Assembly: GCF_001618005.1 (NCBI RefSeq)
Contig: NZ_LQXA01000039.1
Location: forward strand, 1 to 64,000
DNA: 64,000 bases
Direction: 5' to 3'
DNA from: Clavibacter tessellarius
GTDB taxonomy: Bacteria; Actinomycetota; Actinomycetes; Actinomycetales; Microbacteriaceae
The notes beneath the pieces were generated by a model that was given only the letters and a program-made list of their open reading frames with translations, did not search any database and was not told the origin of the DNA. Below, piece by piece: positions 27,911-34,844 of this stretch (its first letter is position 1; each line of letters starts with the position of its first letter). Position numbers and translations under genes: made by a program.

Positions 27911-28374
27911 TGGGCGCCATCGCCGACCGGCTGGCCGAGCTCGGCATCGAGCTGCCCGCCGTCGCGGCGCCCGTCGCCGCGTACGTCCCCGCCGTCGTGC
28001 ACGGCGGCCTCGTCTACACGAGCGGCCAGCTGCCCTTCGTCGACGGCGCGCTCGCCGCGACCGGCAAGGTCGGCGCCGAGGTGTCGGCCGAGGACGCGAA
28101 GGCGCACGCCCGCACCTGCGCGCTGAACGGGCTCGCGGCCGCGGCCGATGCCGCCGGCGGCCTGGACCGCATCGCGCGCGTCGTCAAGGTCACGGGCTTC
28201 GTCGCATCGGCCGAGGGCTTCACCGGCCAGCCGGGCGTGATCAACGGCGCGAGCGAGGTGCTGGGGGAGATCCTCGGCGACGCGGGGATCCACGCGCGCT
28301 CCGCCGTGGGCGTCGCCGAGCTGCCGCTCGGAGCGCCCGTCGAGGTCGAGCTCGTGGTGGCGCTCGTCGAGTAG
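27908..28374 (+). CDS. RidA family protein
   Basis: The ATG is at 27910 (27908-27909 belong to the TG of the shared TGATG), giving 154 residues. RidA proteins deaminate reactive enamine/imine intermediates such as 2-aminoacrylate. The fold is supported by YVPAVVHGGLVYTSGQLPFVDG, the mid-region ALNGLAAAADAAGGLDRIARVVKVTGFV and PGVINGASEVLGEILGDAGIHARSAVGVAELPLGAPVEVELVVAL. The catalytic Arg of true RidA (in R-x-A/C-V/C) appears as ARSAVGVAELP, so activity is plausible. It belongs to the longer, actinobacterial RidA subtype. A strong terminator separates it from convergent acs. Confidence 0.9.
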
Positions 28375-28389
28375 CCGCCGCGCCGACGG

Positions 28390-28431
28390 ACGCGAGGAGG
28401 GCAGGGTGCGCGCACCCTGCCCTCCTCGCGT
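28390..28431 (+). terminator. Bidirectional terminator between ridA and acs
   Basis: A perfect 42-bp palindrome (21-bp arms meeting at 28410/28411) gives a very stable hairpin with a small effective loop, serving both convergent genes. Confidence 0.9.
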
Positions 28432-28448
28432 CCCGCGACGTCCCGGCG

Positions 28449-30482
28449 TCAGCCCGCTGCCATGCGCTCGCTGATGACCTGCATCACCTGCGTGTCCGCG
28501 AGCGTGGTCGTGTCGCCGACCGCGCGTCCCTCGGCCACGTCGCGGAGGAGCCGGCGCATGATCTTGCCGGAGCGCGTCTTCGGCAGCTCCTGCACCACGA
28601 ACACGCGCCGCGGCTTCGCGATGGCGCCGATCTGGTCGGCCACGTGCGTGCGGAGCACCTCGTTAGGGTCCTCGTCGCCGAGCGCGCTCGCCGAGGCCGT
28701 GCGGAGGATCACGAACGCGACGACCGCCTGTCCCGTCGCCTCGTCGGAGGCGCCCACCACCGCGGCCTCGGCCACGTAGGGGTGCGCGACCAGCGACGAC
28801 TCGATCTCCGCGGTCGACAGGCGGTGGCCCGAGACGTTCATCACGTCGTCCACCCGGCCGAGGAGCCACACGTCGCCGTCCTCGTCGAGCCGGGCGCCGT
28901 CGCCCGCGAAGTACCGGTCGCCGAAGCGGTCCCAGTACGTCTCGCGGTACCGCTCCGGATCGCCCCAGATGCCGCGGAGCATGCCGGGCCACGGCTCGGT
29001 CACCACGAGCAGGCCGCTCTCGCCGGGGCCGACGGGCTCGCCGGCGTCGTCGACCACGGCGATGGAGATGCCCGGGAGGGGCGTCTGCGCGGAGCCGGGC
29101 TTGGTCGCGGTGATGCCGGGCAGCGGGGAGATCATGATCCCGCCGGTCTCCGTCTGCCACCACGTGTCGACCACGGGCACGTCGCCGCCGCCGATCACGT
29201 CGCGGTACCAGCGCCAGGCCTCCGGGTTGATGGGCTCGCCCACCGAGCCGAGCAGGCGGATGGAGGAGAGGTCCCGGGCGTCCGGGATGGCGCGGCCCGC
29301 CTTCATGAAGGAGCGGATGGCGGTGGGCGCCGCGTACAGGATCGTGACGCCGTGCTTCTCCACGATGTCCCACCAGCGACCCGGCTCCGGGGTGTCGGGG
29401 GTGCCCTCGTAGACGACCTGCGTGGCCCCGTTCGCGAGCGGGCCGTAGACGACGTAGCTGTGGCCGGTGATCCAGCCGACGTCGGCCGTGCACCAGTAGA
29501 CGTCCGACTCGGGGTGCAGGTCGAAGACGTTGCGGTGCGTGTAGGCGGCCTGCGTCAGGTAGCCGCCGGACGTGTGCAGGATGCCCTTCGGCTTCCCCGT
29601 GGTGCCGCTCGTGTAGAGGATGAAGAGGGGGTGCTCGGCCTCGAACGCCTCCGCCTCGTGCTCCGGGTCGGCGGCGGCGACGCGCTCGTGCCACCAGAGG
29701 TCGCGGGCGTCGTCCCAGTCCACCTCGTTCTCGCCGCGCTTCACGACGAGGACGTGCTCCACGGATCCGGCGGATCCCACGAGCGCGGCGTCCACGGCGG
29801 GCTTGAGCGGGAAGACCTTGCCCTTGCGCCAGCCGCCGTCGGCCGTGATGACGACGCGGGCGGCGGCGTCGTCGATGCGCGCGCGGAGGCTCTCCGCGCT
29901 GAACCCGCCGAAGACGACGGAATGCACGGCGCCGATGCGCGCCACGGCGAGCATCGCGACCACGGCCTCCGGGGTCATCGGGAGGTAGATGGCGACCCGG
30001 TCGCCGGCCGTGACGCCGAGGCCGAGCAGGGCGTTCGCCGCGCGCTTGACCTCGGCGGTGAGGTCGGCGTAGGTGAGGTCGCGGGTGTCGCCCGGCTCGC
30101 CCTCCCAGTGCAGGGCGACGCGGTCGCCGTGCCCGGCGAGCACATGCCGGTCGAGGCAGTTGTAGGCGACGTTGAGCCGGCCCTCGGGGAACCACCGCGC
30201 GACGGGGGCGTCCGACCAGTCGAGCACCGTGTCGAACGGCGTCTCCCAGGTCACGAGCTCGCGGGCGCGGTCGGCCCAGAAGCCGAGCCGGTCCGCGGCC
30301 GCGGCCTCGGCGAGCGACTCGTCGGCGACGCGCGTGGCGCGGAACGCCTCGGTGGGCGGGTGCACGGGGCCGGGCTCGGGGACCTCAGGAGGGCGGGCGG
30401 GCGACCTCGTCCCCTCCTCGTCCTGTTCGCGCGCGGCGGTCGCCGGGTATCCGGGCTCGGTCGATTCGGGGTTCGTGGACAT
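28449..30482 (-). CDS. acs: Acetyl-CoA synthetase
   Basis: 677 residues. It converts acetate, ATP and CoA to acetyl-CoA via acetyl-AMP. The start is the second of two close ATGs (30482), since GGAGAGG lies a proper distance before it and abuts the first. The AMP-binding motif is YTSGTTGKPKGILHTSGGYL; WWQTETGG, YWDRFGDRYFAGDGARLDEDGDVWLLGRVDDVMNVSGHRL and the C-terminal TRSGKIMRR (the Lys that is reversibly acetylated in the family) are present. The N-terminal ~45 residues are a Pro/Glu-rich extension. It is transcribed alone. Confidence 0.97.
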   Translation of the reverse strand: MSTNPESTEPGYPATAAREQDEEGTRSPARPPEVPEPGPVHPPTEAFRATRVADESLAEAAAADRLGFWADRARELVTWETPFDTVLDWSDAPVARWFPEGRLNVAYNCLDRHVLAGHGDRVALHWEGEPGDTRDLTYADLTAEVKRAANALLGLGVTAGDRVAIYLPMTPEAVVAMLAVARIGAVHSVVFGGFSAESLRARIDDAAARVVITADGGWRKGKVFPLKPAVDAALVGSAGSVEHVLVVKRGENEVDWDDARDLWWHERVAAADPEHEAEAFEAEHPLFILYTSGTTGKPKGILHTSGGYLTQAAYTHRNVFDLHPESDVYWCTADVGWITGHSYVVYGPLANGATQVVYEGTPDTPEPGRWWDIVEKHGVTILYAAPTAIRSFMKAGRAIPDARDLSSIRLLGSVGEPINPEAWRWYRDVIGGGDVPVVDTWWQTETGGIMISPLPGITATKPGSAQTPLPGISIAVVDDAGEPVGPGESGLLVVTEPWPGMLRGIWGDPERYRETYWDRFGDRYFAGDGARLDEDGDVWLLGRVDDVMNVSGHRLSTAEIESSLVAHPYVAEAAVVGASDEATGQAVVAFVILRTASASALGDEDPNEVLRTHVADQIGAIAKPRRVFVVQELPKTRSGKIMRRLLRDVAEGRAVGDTTTLADTQVMQVISERMAAG

Positions 30483-30849
30483 CGTCATCCTCTCCGCGCA
30501 CCACGTTAGCGGTGCTCGAGCCGGTGCCGGCGGGTTCCGGGGGAGCGCCTTGCCCGGGAGACCGGTGTGGGAACGGCCAGAACACGCACAACCCTCCCGT
30601 GGCGGGAGGCGCCCGGCGTATGATCGGGGAAGTCGGGCCAAGTCCGACGTGTGACGACTGCAGGATTCCCCCGATCCGTCGTCACGTGGCGGCGCCCGTT
30701 CCCCCGATGGGCGCCGCCCCTCTCTACTCTCCCTCCCCTCTCCTCTTCCCTCCTCAGGCCTTTCCCTCCCCAGGCGCGGACGCGTGCCGGTGTCCCGAGG
30801 GACGCAGGACCGCCGCAGGCCGCGCGGTGCAGGTGCCTAGCCTCCGCGC
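30483..30849. other. 367-bp divergent promoter region of acs and the tad genes
   Basis: Holds the acs start region (minus-strand TAACGT near 30500) and the tadA promoter. A plus-strand TATGAT lies near 30619. Positions about 30717-30772 are almost pure pyrimidine on the plus strand. No gene is visible. Confidence 0.5.
30838..30843 (+). promoter_or_regulatory. -10 hexamer for leaderless tadA mRNA
   Basis: TAGCCT ends 6 nt before the ATG at 30850; no ribosome site. Confidence 0.6.
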
Positions 30850-32169
30850 ATGGATGAGCAGCGGGGATCGAGGGGCGTCGGCGGGGTCGCGGTGCGGCGG
30901 GGACGGCGTGCAGGTCCGCCGGGCGGGCCGGCAGCCGAGGCGGTGTCCGGATGCGGGGCGGCGTCCGGGCTCGGGGAGACGACGGCCGCGGCCTTCGTCC
31001 CGCGACCCAGGCGGGTCCCGCCCGACGGCACCGCTCCCGGTGCCGCGCTGTACCGTCCGGGCGCGCGCACCGGACCGGACGCCGGGGCGGACGCCGGACC
31101 GGATGCCGGGGCGGGGCCGAGCGCGCTCGTGCCGGACCGCCCGCCCGGAGCGATCGCGGCGGTGGGGTCGCGTCATGCGCCGGACGCCTTCGGCGCGCTG
31201 GCCCGCCTCATCCGGGACCCCCGCACGACCGACGTCTTCGTCAACGGGGACGGAGAGGTGTGGGTCGACCGCGGTTCCGGCGCCGAGCGCCTCCCGGCCG
31301 TCGACCTCGGAGGCGAGCCCGCCGTGCGGGCGCTGGCCGTCCGCCTCGCCTCCGAGGGCGGTCGGCACCTCGACGAGGCGGCGCCCTGCGTCGACGTGCG
31401 CATCGGCGACGGCATGCGCGTCCACGCCGTCCTGCCGCCGGTGTCCACGCGCGGCACGCTGCTGTCCATCCGCCTCCCGGCCCGTGCGCGCCCGAGCATG
31501 GACGCGCTCGACGCCGCGGACGCGTTCCCGCCCGGCTGTCGCGCGCTCCTGGAGGAGGCCGTGCGCCGGCGCACCAACCTCCTCATCACGGGTGCCGGCG
31601 GCAGCGGGAAGACGACGCTGCTCGGCGCGCTGCTCGCGCGTGCGGACCCGCGGGAGCGCATCGTGCTCGTCGAGGACGTCGCGGAGCTCCGGATCCGACA
31701 TCCCCACGTGGTGTCGCTCGAGGCGCGCCAGGCGAACATCGAGGGTGCCGGCGAGCTCCCGCTGCCCCGCCTCGTGCGGGAGGCATTGCGGATGCGGCCG
31801 GACCGCCTCGTGGTGGGGGAGTGCCGCGGCGGCGAGATCCGGGAGCTCCTCGGCGCCCTCAACACGGGGCACGACGGCGGGGCGGGGACCCTGCACGCCA
31901 ACGGCATCGTCGACGTGCCGTCGCGGTTGGAGGCCCTCGGCGCACTGGCCGGCATGGATGCGGTCGCGGTCGCCCGGCAGGCGGTCAGCGCGATCGGGCT
32001 CGTGGTGCACCTGGCGCGCACGCCGTCCGGACGCCGTGTGGTCGGTGCCGGTCGGCTCACGACGGATCATGACGGGCGGCTCCGCGTCATGCCGGTCCGC
32101 TGGGAGGGCGGCGCCGCTCGTCCGGCCGTCGCGGTGGGTCACGACGCGGCGGGCGGAGGCGCGCCGTGA
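30850..32169 (+). CDS. tadA: TadA/CpaF family secretion ATPase
   Basis: 439 residues. The hexameric ATPase powers assembly of Flp-type (Tad) pili. An unusually long, low-complexity N-terminus (~100 residues, Gly/Ala/Arg-rich) precedes the conserved VFVNGDGEVWVDRGSGAERL region. Walker A GAGGSGKTTLL is near 247-256; ERIVLVEDVAELRI (Asp box), LVREALRMRPDRLVVGECRGGEIRELLGALNTGHDGGAGTLHAN (Walker B and His box) follow. It overlaps the next gene (GTGA). It heads a short Tad operon that lacks prepilin peptidase, CpaB, secretin and CpaE genes. Confidence 0.93.
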   Translation: MDEQRGSRGVGGVAVRRGRRAGPPGGPAAEAVSGCGAASGLGETTAAAFVPRPRRVPPDGTAPGAALYRPGARTGPDAGADAGPDAGAGPSALVPDRPPGAIAAVGSRHAPDAFGALARLIRDPRTTDVFVNGDGEVWVDRGSGAERLPAVDLGGEPAVRALAVRLASEGGRHLDEAAPCVDVRIGDGMRVHAVLPPVSTRGTLLSIRLPARARPSMDALDAADAFPPGCRALLEEAVRRRTNLLITGAGGSGKTTLLGALLARADPRERIVLVEDVAELRIRHPHVVSLEARQANIEGAGELPLPRLVREALRMRPDRLVVGECRGGEIRELLGALNTGHDGGAGTLHANGIVDVPSRLEALGALAGMDAVAVARQAVSAIGLVVHLARTPSGRRVVGAGRLTTDHDGRLRVMPVRWEGGAARPAVAVGHDAAGGGAP

Positions 32170-33173
32170 TCGGGGCCGCCCTCGCGCGGCGGGTGCGGCG
32201 GAGCCGGGCCGCTGCGGGCGGCGCCGCCGTGGAGGAGGTCGAGGAGATCGCCGCGACGGTGCGTCGCCTGGCCGTGCTCCTCCGCGCCGGCCTGCATCCC
32301 GAGCGCGCGTGGCAGCAGCTCGCGCCGCCCGGTCCACGGCCGAGGCGGTCCGACGGCCTGGTGCAGGCGGTCGTGCGCGAGGTCGCGGTCGGGTCGCGGT
32401 CCCTCTGCCTGGCGGAGCGCATCGCCTGCGCCGCGTCCCGCGACGAGGCAGCCGGGCATGCCGACACCGCCCGGTCCTGGCGGGCGCTCGCGACGGCGCT
32501 CGAGGTGGCGGACCGCACGGGTGCTCCCCTCGCCGCGGCGCTCACGCGGCTCGCGGACGCCCTGGTGGCCGTCGGGCGCGTGCGGCGGGACGCGGGCACG
32601 GCGCTCGCCGGACCCGTCGCGACGGCGCGGACGGTGCTGCTCCTTCCGGCGGCGGGGCTCCTGCTCGCCGCCGGGCTCGGGTTCGATCCCCTGCGCATCC
32701 TCCTCACGACCGTGCCCGGTGCCGCCTGCCTCGTGGTCGGCGTTTCGCTGGTGGTCGTGGGCTGGCGCTGGAACGGCAAGCTGGTCCGGGCGGCCGTGCC
32801 CGGCGATCCCGCGCCCGGCCTGGTGCTCGACCTCGTGGCGACGGCCATGGCCGGAGGCTCGTCGGTCCCACGTGCCACGTCGGTGGTCCGCATCGCATGC
32901 GAACGGAACGGCCTGCCCGTCGGGTCGGACATCGAGCGCGTCCGCACGGTCGCGGCCGCAGCGGTCCGGACGGGAGCGCCCGTCGCGGTGCTCCTCCGCG
33001 GCGAGGCGGACCGCGCGCGCCGCGACGCGTCCACGTGGGCGGAACGGGCGGCCGCGCGGTTGGGAGCACGGCTGATGCTCCCCCTCGGAGCCTGCATCCT
33101 GCCCGCCTTCCTGGCGGTGGGCGTCGTCCCGATGCTCATGGCGGTCGTGTCCTCAACACTCGGACGGCGGTGA
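32166..33173 (+). CDS. tadB: TadB-like type II secretion F-domain membrane protein
   Basis: 335 residues; the GTG at 32166 overlaps the tadA stop. It is the inner-membrane platform protein of the pilus machine. An N-terminal cytosolic F-domain-like region (RRLAVLLRAGLHPERAWQQLAP) precedes two hydrophobic hairpins around 155-200, with more F-domain sequence and a final hydrophobic stretch (LGARLMLPLGACILPAFLAVGVVPMLMAVV). Only one such gene is present, whereas many Tad loci have two (tadB and tadC). A separate TadC could be elsewhere or the two may be combined here. Confidence 0.88.
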   Translation: MIGAALARRVRRSRAAAGGAAVEEVEEIAATVRRLAVLLRAGLHPERAWQQLAPPGPRPRRSDGLVQAVVREVAVGSRSLCLAERIACAASRDEAAGHADTARSWRALATALEVADRTGAPLAAALTRLADALVAVGRVRRDAGTALAGPVATARTVLLLPAAGLLLAAGLGFDPLRILLTTVPGAACLVVGVSLVVVGWRWNGKLVRAAVPGDPAPGLVLDLVATAMAGGSSVPRATSVVRIACERNGLPVGSDIERVRTVAAAAVRTGAPVAVLLRGEADRARRDASTWAERAAARLGARLMLPLGACILPAFLAVGVVPMLMAVVSSTLGRR

Positions 33174-33300
33174 CGGACTCCACCGTCCGCGGGCACGCGG
33201 ATCAGCGCCCGCCTCGCCGGGGCATGGTGACCACGCGGCCGACGGACGGTCGTCATCAGGACGGCGCGAGCGGGAGCTCGGGCAGGGGAGGGCGAAGGAC

Positions 33301-33756
33301 ATGTCTCGGATCGAGGAGTGCGGTGGAGCGGTGGTCGTGGGGCGCGGGGAGCGCATGGAGGCGGGGGCGACGGGGGACGGGGAGCGTGCCGTCTGGCCGC
33401 TGGCGGCGACGTCGGCGGCATCGGGGTCAGCGTCCGCGGCCTCGGGCTTGTCCACGGGCCCGGGGCCGTCGGGGCGGGCGTCGGGCGGCGCTGGCGGCGC
33501 ATCCGCCTGCCGCACGTGCAGGGGCGCATCAGGCCCTTCCGCCTCGTCGCGGGGGGCGATGCGCGTGGTGCGCGCGGCGCGGCGTGTCGTGCGCGCGTGC
33601 GTTAGCGAGGACGGCGGTGCGGCGACGGCGGAGTACGCCATCGCGACCATGGCCGCCGTCGCGTTCGCCGGGCTGCTCGTGGTCATCCTGCAGAGCGACG
33701 AGGTGCGGGGGATGCTCCTCGACCTCGTCCGGCGTGCCCTCACGTACGACCGATGA
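33301..33756 (+). CDS. DUF4244 protein, Flp-pilin-like
   Basis: 151 residues if the ATG at 33301 (GAAGGAC upstream) is used, but residues 1-86 are low-complexity Gly/Ala/Ser with looser codon use. An ATG at 33559 would give a 65-residue protein of the usual DUF4244 size, MRVVRAARRVVRACVSEDGGAATAEYAIATM. The conserved core GAATAEYAIATMAAVAFAGLLVVILQS resembles class III prepilins: a Glu five residues into a hydrophobic helix. It is therefore the probable major pilin subunit. It overlaps the next gene (ATGA). Which start is correct is uncertain. Confidence 0.82.
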   Translation: MSRIEECGGAVVVGRGERMEAGATGDGERAVWPLAATSAASGSASAASGLSTGPGPSGRASGGAGGASACRTCRGASGPSASSRGAMRVVRAARRVVRACVSEDGGAATAEYAIATMAAVAFAGLLVVILQSDEVRGMLLDLVRRALTYDR

Positions 33757-34151
33757 GCCGGGTCGCGTGTCCTCGATACCCGATCGGGCCGACGCGCGCC
33801 GGCGCGGACGGGGACATCGGAGCCGCGGCCGCGGAGCTCGCGGTGGTGCTCCCCGCTGTCGTGCTCGTCCTGGGCCTGTGCCTCGGAGCGGTGCAGACGG
33901 TGGGTCAGCAGGTGGCGCTCACCTCGGCTGCCGAGGAGGCGGCGCGGAGCCTCGGCCGGGGCGAGTCCTCGGGTACCGCGGCCGCGCGCATCGAGGGAGC
34001 CGCGTCCGGCGCCTCCTTCGAGGTCGAGCATCCGGGGCACGACGTCTGCGTCGACCTGTCGGCGCCCAGCCGATTCGCTCCCGCGGCCGCGGCCGGCATC
34101 GCCGTGCACGCGCGGGGGTGCGCGCGGTCGGAGGACCTCGATGAGGAGTGA
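33753..34151 (+). CDS. TadE-like pilus protein
   Basis: 132 residues; the ATG overlaps the previous stop. A TadE-type N-terminal hydrophobic segment (GAAAAELAVVLPAVVLVLGLCLGAVQTVGQQVALTSAAEEAARSLGRGE) follows a short charged stretch. The pattern of an Ala/Glu cleavage region, a ~20-residue helix and a periplasmic domain with two Cys marks a minor pilin. The stop overlaps the next gene by 11 bp. Confidence 0.88.
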   Translation: MSRVACPRYPIGPTRAGADGDIGAAAAELAVVLPAVVLVLGLCLGAVQTVGQQVALTSAAEEAARSLGRGESSGTAAARIEGAASGASFEVEHPGHDVCVDLSAPSRFAPAAAAGIAVHARGCARSEDLDEE

Positions 34152-34518
34152 CGAGGACTCGGGGTCCGGCTCCGTGCTCGCGGTCGGCCTGCTCGGGGCG
34201 GTGACGGCTCTCGCGCTCGCCGCGGTGTCCGTCTCGGCGCTCCTGGTCGACCGGGCGATCGCATCGGGCGCGGCGGACTCCGCCGCGCTCGCTGCGGCGG
34301 ACGCGGCCGCGGGGTACGTCAGCGGCCCGCCCTGCGACGCCGCGGGGGAGCTCATGGCCCCGCTGGGAGCCGAGCTCGTCGGATGCGCGGTGGACGGGAC
34401 GACGGCCGACGTGCGGGTGCGCATCCCGCACCCTCCGTTCGGGGTGCCGATCAGCGCCCGGGCGAGGGCGGGGCAGCCCGAGGGCGATGCGGCCGGCGTG
34501 CCCGGGGCGACGCCGTGA
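34141..34518 (+). CDS. TadE-like protein of the helicase/secretion neighbourhood type
   Basis: 125 residues. N-terminal hydrophobic stretch SGSVLAVGLLGAVTALALAAVSVSALLVDRAIASGAADSAALAAADAAAGY, then two Cys (about 62 and 81). The hydrophobic segment with a following Ala-rich helix matches the actinobacterial TadE-like family that closes Tad operons. It overlaps the previous gene. No DECH helicase gene is present here, although the family is named for that neighbour. Confidence 0.85.
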   Translation: MRSDEDSGSGSVLAVGLLGAVTALALAAVSVSALLVDRAIASGAADSAALAAADAAAGYVSGPPCDAAGELMAPLGAELVGCAVDGTTADVRVRIPHPPFGVPISARARAGQPEGDAAGVPGATP

Positions 34519-34844
34519 CCGTCCCCGCGCGCCTCAGCGACCGTCCGCGCCATCACGGAACCGCCGCACCAGCACGGCGCCGAACGCACCCGCGAGGAGC
34601 ACCAGCGCGAACACCCCGAGGACCGGTCCCACGGCTGCATGGCAAGCGCCCGAGGGTCCGTGCGGGGCCCGGCGGACGCCGTGTCCGACCGTCTCCGGGA
34701 TTAGGTGCACGGTCGGTGCTCGTGTGTATGGTGTGCCTTGTCGGGGACCCCGCCGCACGTCGCCCGGAGCGCATCCCGTGCCGGCACGCATCCCGCAACC
34801 CGGGCCGGAGACCGGCCCCCGCGAACGCATATATAAGGAGTCAC
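34519..34844. other. 326-bp gap before topA
   Basis: Carries the topA leader: TATGGT at 34727-34732 is a possible -10, and TAAGGAG just before the GTG is the ribosome site. On the minus strand a frame from GTG 34710 to 34534 (58 codons) ends in a hydrophobic helix and RRFRDGADGR, convergent with the tad operon. No promoter or ribosome site supports it, so I leave it as a weak possibility. Confidence 0.45.

Noticed and set aside
34534-34710. 58-codon minus-strand frame with a hydrophobic end, between the tad genes and topA
   Set aside because: GTG start without ribosome site or convincing -10; kept only as a remark in the gap entry.
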